Origin: Planctomycetota bacterium
GTDB lineage: Bacteria; Planctomycetota; UBA1135; GCA-002686595
Assembly (NCBI GenBank): GCA_002686945.1
Contig: NYYZ01000052.1
Coordinates: forward strand, 1 to 37,265
Direction: 5' to 3'
Length of the DNA: 37,265 bases
The notes beneath the pieces were generated by a model that saw only the letters and a program-made list of their open reading frames with translations, was not told the origin of the DNA and searched no databases. The translations under genes and the position numbers were made by a program. Numbering within the stretch: the stretch's first letter is position 1; the number at the start of each line of letters is the position of its first letter. This document shows positions 6,355 through 14,805 of this stretch, piece after piece.

Positions 6355-8960
6355 TGCTGACTGCTCTACTCCTAGCGGCCATCCAGAGCGATGTAGCCGA
6401 GTCCACCTACTACAAGCTCGAAACATTTGAGCCCCCACCGGGGGTGGTACTGGAAGTCGGTGGCATGGACTACCTGTCGGACGGCCGCCTGGTGGTCAGC
6501 ACACGCAGAGGCCAGGTCTGGATTGTTGAAGGCACCCTCGCTGCTGACGCTTCAATGGCCCGCTTCACGCTCTTCGCCGAAGGGTTGCAAGAAGGACTTG
6601 GCCTGAATGTTGTGAATGACCAGATCTATGTCATGCAGCGAGGAGAACTCTCGCGCCTTCTCGACACTGACCGTGATGGACGCTGCGACCGAATCGACAC
6701 GGTCTCAAACACCTGGGGCCTTTCTGGAAATTACCACGAGTTCGGATTCGGGCTGCCCAGGGACAAACAAGGCAACTTCTACATCACGCTGAATGTCTCC
6801 TTTGCGGATCCCTGGTGGCTCGGAAAATCGCCAGTCCCCTTTCGCGGTTGGTGCATGCAGATATCTCCTGACGGCACCACACGGCCCTTCGCCTATGGAC
6901 TACGCAGTCCTTGCGGCGTGGGAACCAATGCTGCAGGTGATCTGTTCGTCACCGACAACCAGGGGGACTGGGTTGCATCCAGTCCCATCTACCATGTGAC
7001 CGAGGGTGCGTTCTTTGGCCACCCGGCTTCGCTGATGTGGACCGACGAGTATCTCTCCACCGGATCCGAGCCGAGCTACGAGATCCCTTCATCAGCTGCT
7101 TCAAGACGCAAACCCCCTGCAATCTGGATTCCATACCGCTGGTCGCGCTCCACAGGAAACCTGACCCATGATCCCAGCGCAGGAAAATTCGGTCCATTCG
7201 CGGATCAGCTGTTTGTGGCCGAAATGACCAATGGGCGAGTATTGCGCGCCTTGCTGGAAAGAGTGCGCGGGGAATACCAAGGCGCGGTGATTCCCTTCCG
7301 CGGCGATTTGGGCTCTGCCTGCCGGATCACCTTTGCAGAGGACGGCAGCATGATACTGGGTTATACCAACCGTGGCTGGGGAGGCCGCGCACCAGCGGAT
7401 GGTCTGGCGCGTCTTCGCTGGACCGGACGCACTCCCCTTGATATTCATGAGTTACGCCTGCAGCAAGATGGCTTTGAGATCAACTTGACCGAACCCCTCG
7501 CCAAGGGGATCACAATCGAACCATCGACCGTCGAGGCCCTGCAGTACGATTACAACTACTGGTGGGAGTATGGTTCGCCGCCCCAACACCTGTTGCCTTT
7601 CAATGCGACAAAGGTAGAGATCACCCCAGACCGCAAGACTCTGCGCTTGACCTTCCCTCAACTCACTGCGGCCACTTGTCTAGATGTCAAGCTTCCAGGA
7701 AACCTGACCACGGAAGATGGCCGGCCCCTGCTACACCGGGAATTCTCCTACACCATCAACCAGCTGCCAGAGGGACCACTCTGTGAAGAACAGGTTTCCA
7801 AGGTCGTTCCCCCGCCACCCTCCAAGGACAATGCAATGGAAGGCTGGCTGCGCTTGACCTATTCCGATGCAACTGCCCTCTGGGATTTCAAAGGCTGGCG
7901 GCTGACAGATGCAGGGCCCACCGATGGGGACGACAGCATCCTCAGCTTGACCCCAGGCAACGGCGCCCTGGTACCGATTGAGGCAAATGCGCCATTCAAG
8001 GGCAAGGTCCTGTTAGCGGATCACAAGGGCGAGCTCGAATTCCAGTTGACCCGCGGAGGTTCCGCCCAGATTTGGCTGCTGGGGCAGTATGCCATCCAGC
8101 TGACAGACGATAGTGCTTGCGGAACTGTCGCCGGCAAGCAGCCGGACCCAGCGATTCACGGCTACTTTGGCAAGAGCCAATGGAACGAACTCTCCTGGGA
8201 CATTCAAGCAGCCCGCTTTGACGCCACAGGCAACAAGACCCGTGATGCTGTGCTGCGTTCTCTGCGCATCAACGATCAGCCCATGCTGGAGAATGTGGTG
8301 CTGCACAAGCCTGACGAGGGCGCCCCCTCTGCTCATGAGAGCGCAACCGGGCCAATTGTCCTGACCGGCGCGGCCAAGCGCTGCGCGTTCCGCGGACTGA
8401 TGGTCCAGCCAGGTCGCCGATCCACACCCGCGGAAGGCTGGGCCGAGGTCTTCCCGGAGATCGAGTTTGACGACTGGATCACCACTGGAGACGCAGATTG
8501 GGAGTTGACCGATGATGGCACCTTGATCGGCACGGGCAAGACCGGACACCTCTTCTCAAAACGCGGTGACTACAAGAACTTCGAACTCAAGGGGCGCTTC
8601 AAGATCAATGACGGAGGCAACTCAGGGTTCTACTTCCGGGTGCAGCCGGTTGAGGGCTGGCCTCCCGGTTACGAGGCCCAGATCAACTCGAACTTTCCCG
8701 ATCCCCAGAAAACCGGAAGCCTCTATTCCCTGGCTCCTGTCCCCACCTGGCTGGTGCCTGAGAACGCATGGTTCGACTATGAGATTCTCTGTGTGGATAC
8801 GGAAGCAGGACTCCACATAGCTATCACGGTCAACGGTGCGTTGATCTCGGAATTCGTTGATCCAGAACGGAGGCATGGTGCAGGGCACATCGCCCTTCAA
8901 CAACACCATGAGGGTTCGCGTATCGAGGCCAAGAACATCATGATCCGGATCCTGGACTAG
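6351..8960 (+). CDS. Secreted propeller (PVC sorbosone-dehydrogenase-like) protein with two DUF1080-type domains
   Basis: 869 residues beginning with a short hydrophobic export segment (MMLTALLLAAIQS). Residues of about 15-380 form a six-bladed NHL/glucose-sorbosone-dehydrogenase-like propeller: GGMDYLSDGRLVVSTRRGQV, LLDTDRDGRCDRID, YGLRSPCGVGTNAAGDLFVT. A beta-sandwich linker (about 385-480) follows, then two jelly-roll domains of the DUF1080 (3-keto-disaccharide hydrolase) type at about 497-686 and 699-869; the second contains GNSGFYFRVQP and GYEAQINSNFPD. DUF1080 members are known to cleave 3-keto-glycosides. The protein may bind or oxidise a glycan and hydrolyse the keto product, passing electrons to the co-translated cytochrome. 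No heme motif is present in this protein. Substrate unknown. Confidence 0.88.
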   Translation: MMLTALLLAAIQSDVAESTYYKLETFEPPPGVVLEVGGMDYLSDGRLVVSTRRGQVWIVEGTLAADASMARFTLFAEGLQEGLGLNVVNDQIYVMQRGELSRLLDTDRDGRCDRIDTVSNTWGLSGNYHEFGFGLPRDKQGNFYITLNVSFADPWWLGKSPVPFRGWCMQISPDGTTRPFAYGLRSPCGVGTNAAGDLFVTDNQGDWVASSPIYHVTEGAFFGHPASLMWTDEYLSTGSEPSYEIPSSAASRRKPPAIWIPYRWSRSTGNLTHDPSAGKFGPFADQLFVAEMTNGRVLRALLERVRGEYQGAVIPFRGDLGSACRITFAEDGSMILGYTNRGWGGRAPADGLARLRWTGRTPLDIHELRLQQDGFEINLTEPLAKGITIEPSTVEALQYDYNYWWEYGSPPQHLLPFNATKVEITPDRKTLRLTFPQLTAATCLDVKLPGNLTTEDGRPLLHREFSYTINQLPEGPLCEEQVSKVVPPPPSKDNAMEGWLRLTYSDATALWDFKGWRLTDAGPTDGDDSILSLTPGNGALVPIEANAPFKGKVLLADHKGELEFQLTRGGSAQIWLLGQYAIQLTDDSACGTVAGKQPDPAIHGYFGKSQWNELSWDIQAARFDATGNKTRDAVLRSLRINDQPMLENVVLHKPDEGAPSAHESATGPIVLTGAAKRCAFRGLMVQPGRRSTPAEGWAEVFPEIEFDDWITTGDADWELTDDGTLIGTGKTGHLFSKRGDYKNFELKGRFKINDGGNSGFYFRVQPVEGWPPGYEAQINSNFPDPQKTGSLYSLAPVPTWLVPENAWFDYEILCVDTEAGLHIAITVNGALISEFVDPERRHGAGHIALQQHHEGSRIEAKNIMIRILD

Positions 8961-8999
8961 AACTATAGGTGGAGCGCCTCTGACATCGAGCCAGGGGGT

Positions 9000-9845
9000 A
9001 TGATGCGCCGCATGAAGCGCTTCACGATGATTGCTCTGGCGACCTTTACCTTGGGCGCATGGGCCAACTCCCGCCAGTCTCCGACTGAAACCACAAACGA
9101 ACAAGACCCGAAGCCCGGAGCCCTCCTGGTTGTTGGCGGCGGTGGAACTCCCACAGAAGTCCTGTTCGAAGGCCTGGCACTAACCGGCTCTGCCAAGCCA
9201 AGGGTGGTGATCCTGCCTCAAGCATCCCAAACCGAAGATCGGGGCCAGGGCTCGGCCAAGATGTTCGCGGATATTGGCGTGGAGTTGATCGATGTGATCG
9301 ATCCTCTCGACAGCACCGCAGAAATGAGAATCGCCAACGCGGATCTGATCTGGTTTCCGGGGGGCAGTCAAACACGGCTCTCAAGCGCCCTCGCAAAAGC
9401 CAAATTGGTCAACATCATTCATAAGCGACGACGCGAAGGAGCTGTAGTCGGGGGCACCAGCGCAGGAGCCGCGATCATGAGCAAGGTGATGATCTCTGGC
9501 GCGCCCGATCCCGCTCCCCTCCACAAGGGAGCCATGAGTCCCAAGAGAGGTCTGGGCCTGTGGCCTCCTGTCATTGTCGACCAGCACTTCACCCAGCGCG
9601 ATCGTCTCTCACGGCTCCTGACCGCAGTCCTCGACCACCCACGCTACGTGGGCATCGGCATCGCAGAAAAAACAGCCTGCATTGTTGAAGGAGACTCCTT
9701 CCGAGTGTTGGGCGAGGGCCATGTACTGGTCTATGACGCACGTACTGCCAAGCTGCCCAAATTCAAGGAGAAGGGCCAGCAGTCCGGCACAGGCATCGAG
9801 TTGCACCTCCTACGAGAAGGGGACAGCTGGTGTCTCTTGCCCTGA
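9000..9845 (+). CDS. Exported cyanophycinase-like S51 peptidase
   Basis: 281 residues. An N-terminal export segment (RFTMIALATFTLGAWA) precedes a peptidase S51 fold: GALLVVGGGGTPTEV opening strand, PGGSQTRLSS, nucleophile Ser154 in VVGGTSAGAAIMS, and the family signature DQHFTQRDRLSRL with the likely catalytic His. Family members hydrolyse beta-Asp-Arg dipeptide units of cyanophycin or other isoaspartyl peptides; the true substrate here is open. GGGGG at 8994-8998 lies only 1 nt before ATG 9000 and 4 nt before ATG 9003, and ATG 9012 is also possible, so the start is uncertain by a few codons. It sits 39 bp after the propeller gene and may belong to the same transcript. Confidence 0.87.
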   Translation: MMRRMKRFTMIALATFTLGAWANSRQSPTETTNEQDPKPGALLVVGGGGTPTEVLFEGLALTGSAKPRVVILPQASQTEDRGQGSAKMFADIGVELIDVIDPLDSTAEMRIANADLIWFPGGSQTRLSSALAKAKLVNIIHKRRREGAVVGGTSAGAAIMSKVMISGAPDPAPLHKGAMSPKRGLGLWPPVIVDQHFTQRDRLSRLLTAVLDHPRYVGIGIAEKTACIVEGDSFRVLGEGHVLVYDARTAKLPKFKEKGQQSGTGIELHLLREGDSWCLLP

Positions 9846-9946
9846 GAGTCACGAAACTCCTCGCAGCAAGGGCTCTCAGCTGCCGTCCTGCTCGAGATTT
9901 TGCACTCAACCACACGATGGTGCCGTCCTATGGATAAAGTCGGGGC

Positions 9947-11869
9947 ATGCGATTGCCTGCCCTCATCTGTTTCTTTGCTCTTACAGCGCTCAGCACCGCC
10001 CAAGAACCAATCAAGGTCCTGATTGTTTCAGGGGCCAACAATCATGACTGGGAATGGACAACCCCTTCCCTGGATCGGATTCTCTCGGCTTCAAGTCGCT
10101 TTGAAGTGGAGGTCACATTTGAGCCTGCCAAGTATCTGGTCGACCTTGATCGCCTTCGCAGTTTCGACGCAATCCTGCTGGACTACAACGGTCCGCGCTG
10201 GGGCGAACCTGCCGAGAGCAATTTCCTGACGGCGGTTCGCTCAGGGCTCGGGGTATCGGTAGTGCACGCCGCCAACAATGCCTTCCCTGGTTGGCAGGCA
10301 TACGAGTCAATGGTCTGCCACTGCTGGCGCAAAGGAACTGGCCATGGCAGGTTCCATCCGTTTGATGTGCGCGTGGAAGATCGCAGCCACCCTATCACGC
10401 GCACCTTGCCCGATCTGGTGGCCCATCCAGACGAGCTGTATCACCGCCTGATGCACATGCACGACTGTGGATTTGACCAGATCGCCAGTGCATTTTCTGA
10501 TCCTGCCACCGGCGGGACCAATTCATATGAGCCCATGATTGTTGTACGCATGGAGGGCAAGGGACGCATTTTTCACACGCCCCTTGGCCACGTGTGGAAA
10601 GGCGGAACCCACGCAGCCCACGAGGACCTGCAGTTTGCAGAAGTGATCCGTCGCGGCACGGAATGGGCAGCCACGGGAGATGTGATCGACGGAACAAGCA
10701 ATGCGAACACCCTGACCAGTACCCAACGCAAGACAGGCTGGCAACTGCTATTCGACGGCAAGAGCCTGGCCGGCTGGGAGAACGCCAAGGGCGAGGCCCC
10801 TGGTGCGGGCTGGCAGGTCGTCAACGGCTGCCTGCGTAGAGCCACTGCCGCGGGCAACCTGTTCACCAAGACAAAATACACCGACTTCGAATTGGAGTTC
10901 GAGTTCCAGGTGGCTGCCCAGGCGAACAGTGGCTTGAAGTACCGGGTGCAGCACACAACTTCCGGTGTGATCGGGCCGGAATTTCAGATCCTTGACGACA
11001 CTTTTCACGAGAATCTGCCTTCCAAGCAACTCAGCGCCTCACTCTACGATGTGATCACAGCGGATAAATCGACGCCCATCGGCCCACTGCGCTGGCATCA
11101 AGCTCGCGTTGTGACCCGAGGTAACCACATCGAACATTGGATTGACGGTCAGCTGGTTGTGAGCGCAGATGTGAGCGGCGATCAGTTCCAAGAGGCACGT
11201 CTTAACTCCAAGTTCAAGAACCACGAGGACTTTGCCAAAGCACAAGCGGGCCCCATCATGCTCCAGGACCACGGTGGAGAGGTCTGGTATCGCTCCATGC
11301 GTCTGCGCTCTAGTGAATCCCTGGCCAAGAAAGAGGTTTCCCTCTTCCAGGGTGATGGTCTTGAAGGCTGGACCCCTACAGGCGATGCCGCCTGGACACG
11401 ACACGGCGACACCATCATCGGCAAGGTCAAAGGCGGCGGGCAGTCCTTCCTGCACACCGCCGATGAGTACCAGGACTTCCTTTTCGAAGCGGAGGTGTGG
11501 GTCGAGGTCAAGGGCAACTCAGGCATTCAATTTCGCAGCTATCTGAAAGACGGCAAGCGAGTCTGCGGCTACCAGGCAGAAATCGATCCCTCCGACCGCT
11601 CCTGGTCCGGCGGAATATTTTGCGAGTGCGATAACTGGATCCAAGACCTGAAGGACAACCCACAGGCGCGCGCCGCGTTTCAACTGAACAGCTGGAACCG
11701 CTACCGCATCGAGTGCCTTGGGAGTCACCTACGGGTCTCGATCAACGGCATCCCCACCGCAGATCTGCACGACGACCGTTTTGCCTCAGGCTTCATCGCC
11801 CTGCAAGTGCACAGTGGACGAAAGGGCACAATCCACTGGCGTAATCCGCGCCTTTATGAATTCAAGTAG
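9947..11869 (+). CDS. Secreted ThuA-domain protein with two DUF1080 (3-keto-disaccharide hydrolase) domains
   Basis: 640 residues with a signal peptide (LPALICFFALTALSTAQ). Residues of about 21-235 form a ThuA (class I amidotransferase-like, trehalose utilisation) domain with VLIVSGANNHDWEWTTPSL, GLGVSVVHAANNAFPGWQAY and FHTPLGHVWKGG. Residues of about 263-455 are a DUF1080 domain (GWQLLFDGKSLAGWENAK, NSGLKYRVQ, GPIMLQDHGGEVWYRSMRLR). A second DUF1080 copy follows at 464-640 (LFQGDGLEGWTPTGD, GNSGIQFRS, GYQAEIDPSDRSWSGGIF). ThuA and DUF1080 both act in 3-keto-glycoside metabolism in known systems, so the fusion points to stepwise handling of a keto-sugar outside the cytoplasm. It ends 5 bp from the convergent dehydrogenase gene. 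Confidence 0.93.
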   Translation: MRLPALICFFALTALSTAQEPIKVLIVSGANNHDWEWTTPSLDRILSASSRFEVEVTFEPAKYLVDLDRLRSFDAILLDYNGPRWGEPAESNFLTAVRSGLGVSVVHAANNAFPGWQAYESMVCHCWRKGTGHGRFHPFDVRVEDRSHPITRTLPDLVAHPDELYHRLMHMHDCGFDQIASAFSDPATGGTNSYEPMIVVRMEGKGRIFHTPLGHVWKGGTHAAHEDLQFAEVIRRGTEWAATGDVIDGTSNANTLTSTQRKTGWQLLFDGKSLAGWENAKGEAPGAGWQVVNGCLRRATAAGNLFTKTKYTDFELEFEFQVAAQANSGLKYRVQHTTSGVIGPEFQILDDTFHENLPSKQLSASLYDVITADKSTPIGPLRWHQARVVTRGNHIEHWIDGQLVVSADVSGDQFQEARLNSKFKNHEDFAKAQAGPIMLQDHGGEVWYRSMRLRSSESLAKKEVSLFQGDGLEGWTPTGDAAWTRHGDTIIGKVKGGGQSFLHTADEYQDFLFEAEVWVEVKGNSGIQFRSYLKDGKRVCGYQAEIDPSDRSWSGGIFCECDNWIQDLKDNPQARAAFQLNSWNRYRIECLGSHLRVSINGIPTADLHDDRFASGFIALQVHSGRKGTIHWRNPRLYEFK

Positions 11870-11874
11870 CAGCG

Positions 11875-14430
11875 CTACTTGAGTTCGAAGCGGTCGAGTT
11901 CCTCTATAGACCAAGGACCCTTGCGCTCGGCAATCGCGGAGCGCACCCGGGTAACCAACTCCGTCTCCACCGGATCTGCCCCATGGCCCCAAGCGCGACG
12001 CAGGTATGTGGCCACGGCGGCCACATCCCCATCACTAAAAGCCATGGCAGGCATATCCCCGTCCCAGACCTTGCCGGCAACCAGGACGGGGCCGCTCAAA
12101 CCGTGCAGAAGAAGAGCCGCGAGGCGCTCTGGCTTGCCCAGGGGAACGCGCTGACCACGCAGAGGGGGCGCCTGACCTGGATCCCCGAGACCAGAGGCTT
12201 GGTGACAAGCGGCGCAGATCTGGCCGTAGAGTTCGGCGCCCCGTGCGAAACGCTGGCCTTCGTCTTCGGTCAAGGGCCTGAGTTGCCATTCCTCAAAACC
12301 CGCACGGCCTGGCCAGACGAAAGCTGCAGAAACGGCGCGCACATTGGCGGAATCGCTTTCTTGAACAACGCGCTCCAAGTCCGCGCAAGCACTCAAGGCT
12401 CGCGCCACCCGCACAGGACCAGGTTTGCTCTCTGCGCCCTTGGGCCGAGAGGCCAGGATTCCCCCTGAGATCGCATCCGCCATCCATGAATGACCACCCC
12501 GCAGATCCAGCACCAATTCAAGCATGGCATTGATGCGCTCGAGGTTCCCTTCACGCACAACACAACGGACAAGAGAACGAATCAACTTGTCGTGATTATC
12601 GGTCTTGCCAACAAGCCCGTCGGCCCCGCAAAGCCCGCGCAAGAACTCCAGTTCCCGCCGATAGAGTCCACCAAGCAGGGCCTCCCGAGTCTGCCCCGAT
12701 GGCTCACTGGCAATTGCCAGCCGCAGCAGGGCTTGATCCCCAGCAACAGTCCGGGCACTGCCCAAGCTATGTAGAACCTGCAAGCGCAGGGCCGGGGATT
12801 TCGTCTCAGAACCCAACGCCACCACCGCCGCACTTAGTTCCTCGTGCCCGGTGGAGAGCAACTCCTCCGCAACCCGCACGACCTGAGCCTGCACGCGAGG
12901 ATCACTATCGCCCAAGGCCTGCAACAAGAACCCAGGGCGCAACTCATCACAGCCTTCCAAAGTCCAAAGCGCATGAGCCCGCGTCTCGGCAGAGTTCTTC
13001 TGGTCAAAAGCCAAGACCTCAAGCCGATCACGCACGAAGGTGTCCCCGTCATAGTCCTCGACAATCACCCTCTGAGCCGTGGTCCGCAGCCAGCCGTTGT
13101 CATCCTTAAGGGCCGCAATCAACACGGTCCAAGTCCAATCCGCCATGTTCAGAGCCTTGGAACGCTTGAGATCAGGTCTTCGAATGCGCCAGATGCGACC
13201 AAGTGCATGGGGCTTTTCCAAGCCACGCTCCTCGATCTGCTTGCGCAAGAACGAGGTCAGGAAAATGCGGTGCTGGATCAGCCCCCTGGCAAGATCCGCA
13301 ACGTACAAGGCACCATCCGGGCCCCCGCAGAGGGCCACGGGTCGAAAGCGCTCATCTGTGGAGGTCAGGAACTCAAACCCTGGCTCAGGTCGACTTGCTT
13401 TCTGATTGATCCCGTCGGGGCACGCCAGCTCAAAGCGTGAAAGCAGATTGCCTGTGGGCTCGCAGACAATGGCGCTGCCGCTCAGTGACTCACCCAGGCC
13501 TCCACTACGAATGATGTACGGCGAGCAGGAGCCTGTGTTCACGCGCAGGGTATAGTCATCCCGCAGAGTCCCCTTGCGATAGCCGCGATTGACCCCTGGG
13601 TTGATGCGTCCGGGCCAGACGCTCTTGTCCCCCACATAGCCACGATTGATCCCGCGCGCAGTTCCGTGATTTGGATTTCGCACCGCGTAGTGGCTGGGCC
13701 AAGGATCTCCACGGAGGGGGTCGGAGTTAGTGTTGTAGAAGGCACGGCCCCAATCATCGAAAGCCACACCCCATTGGCCTCCTCCTGCAGTCACTCCGCG
13801 CACCAGCTCGTTCCCCTTCCAACGATAGCGAGCACTGGACTTGACGCATCGAAACCAGTTGTCGAGGCCCAGCACTAGGCCATTGATCGCGTGCTCGGGA
13901 TTTTCAATGCCCCCAAGAGATGTATCCAACACCCGGGTCTCGTCTGCGCGCCCATCTCCGTCCGTATCGCGGGCATACAACAGCACAGGCGGCGCAATGA
14001 TCAAGGCCCCGCCCCTGGTAGGCATGACCGCGCGAGGCATGACCAACTCATCCATGAAGTCAACCCGACGGTCCATCTGTCCGTCCCCATCCGTGTCCTC
14101 AAGCACAGCTATGCGGCCAATCGGCTGGTCCTCACCCCTGCCGTCCGCGTCAGGCATGTAGCCACGCATCTCGCAAACCCAAAGACGACCCAACTCGTCA
14201 AAAGCAATCTGCACCGGATCAACCACCAGAGGCTCCGCCGCAACCAGCTCGATAACCAGGTCCCCCTCCAACTTGAATCCCGCAAGTTGCTCAGCCGGGG
14301 AGAGCACCGGAGCCGCAGGCACAACCAGATCCTTTGGCAGAGGGGGCTGGTCCTCTCCCTGACGGTCACCATTTTGAGCTGCCAGGGGTGCCACGAGGGC
14401 CAGCGCCACGATCAAGAGGTTTCGTTTCAT
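11875..14430 (-). CDS. PVC-type putative membrane-bound dehydrogenase with HEAT repeats and C-terminal cytochrome c
   Basis: 851 residues from ATG 14430 (the frame extends to 14454, but MKRNLLIVALALVAPLAAQ is the natural signal peptide). The N-terminal domain is the planctomycete 'Piru_Ver' dehydrogenase-like propeller: DPVQIAFDELGRLWVCEMRG, VLEDTDGDGQMDRRVDF, LYARDTDGDGRADETRV, with repeated Dx(D/N)xDG calcium-type loops. A helical HEAT-like region follows (about 420-650), then a cytochrome c domain with heme site CAACH near residue 740 and a candidate distal Met in GDMPAM. Such proteins are thought to oxidise sugars or alcohols outside the cytoplasm; substrate and cofactor are not known. 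It converges on the ThuA gene with a 5-bp gap and is divergent from the small gene at 14517. Confidence 0.9.
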   Translation of the reverse strand: MKRNLLIVALALVAPLAAQNGDRQGEDQPPLPKDLVVPAAPVLSPAEQLAGFKLEGDLVIELVAAEPLVVDPVQIAFDELGRLWVCEMRGYMPDADGRGEDQPIGRIAVLEDTDGDGQMDRRVDFMDELVMPRAVMPTRGGALIIAPPVLLYARDTDGDGRADETRVLDTSLGGIENPEHAINGLVLGLDNWFRCVKSSARYRWKGNELVRGVTAGGGQWGVAFDDWGRAFYNTNSDPLRGDPWPSHYAVRNPNHGTARGINRGYVGDKSVWPGRINPGVNRGYRKGTLRDDYTLRVNTGSCSPYIIRSGGLGESLSGSAIVCEPTGNLLSRFELACPDGINQKASRPEPGFEFLTSTDERFRPVALCGGPDGALYVADLARGLIQHRIFLTSFLRKQIEERGLEKPHALGRIWRIRRPDLKRSKALNMADWTWTVLIAALKDDNGWLRTTAQRVIVEDYDGDTFVRDRLEVLAFDQKNSAETRAHALWTLEGCDELRPGFLLQALGDSDPRVQAQVVRVAEELLSTGHEELSAAVVALGSETKSPALRLQVLHSLGSARTVAGDQALLRLAIASEPSGQTREALLGGLYRRELEFLRGLCGADGLVGKTDNHDKLIRSLVRCVVREGNLERINAMLELVLDLRGGHSWMADAISGGILASRPKGAESKPGPVRVARALSACADLERVVQESDSANVRAVSAAFVWPGRAGFEEWQLRPLTEDEGQRFARGAELYGQICAACHQASGLGDPGQAPPLRGQRVPLGKPERLAALLLHGLSGPVLVAGKVWDGDMPAMAFSDGDVAAVATYLRRAWGHGADPVETELVTRVRSAIAERKGPWSIEELDRFELK

Positions 14431-14516
14431 GGAAGGCCCTATCATGGCAAACACCGGGCGCCACGTTGATTAGAATCGCCCGTCCTACACACCGATCAGG
14501 GCCCAAAGAACAGATC

Positions 14517-14792
14517 ATGCAGACCAACATCATGGACGCACCCCACGGAATGAACCTCGTGGTTGAGTGCAGCGACGGCTCGATCGTGATCGGCCGATTT
14601 GATTCCTCCAATGGCTTCGAAGTCATTATGCACGATGTAGACCTCTACGATCCCACCAGCGGCAGCGACTCTGAGGCCTGGGTGCGCGAGACCGCGACCT
14701 ACGGGGTGGATGTCAAACATAGGGACTGGAACATTGATGTCCAGGTGATCAATAACTGGACCCCTCTTGGTCAGATCGAAAAACTGACTTGA
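14517..14792 (+). CDS. Small conserved-looking protein of unknown function
   Basis: 91 residues beginning MQTNIMDAPHGMNLVVECSD and continuing with SDGSIVIGRFDSSNGFEVIM, a beta-strand-rich stretch, then an acidic loop rich in Asp and Ser and a final VQVINNWTPLGQIEKL. No signal peptide, membrane segment or known motif is seen. The predicted 'L-V-V-E-C-S-D-G-S-I-V-I-G-R' turn resembles an SH3- or Sm-like small beta-barrel strand pair, but this is only an impression. The frame is open upstream to 14334, but that part overlaps the dehydrogenase start region on the other strand and looks non-coding, so ATG 14517 is used. It is flanked by a divergent and a convergent gene and is therefore probably monocistronic. 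Confidence 0.65.
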   Translation: MQTNIMDAPHGMNLVVECSDGSIVIGRFDSSNGFEVIMHDVDLYDPTSGSDSEAWVRETATYGVDVKHRDWNIDVQVINNWTPLGQIEKLT

Positions 14793-14805
14793 GAGCAAAG
14801 ACCAG

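Noticed and set aside
9841-9880. Inverted repeat CTGAGAG (9842-9848)/CTCTCAG (9873-9879) after the cyanophycinase gene
   Set aside because: Seven pairs with a 24-nt loop and no T-run. Too weak to call a terminator.
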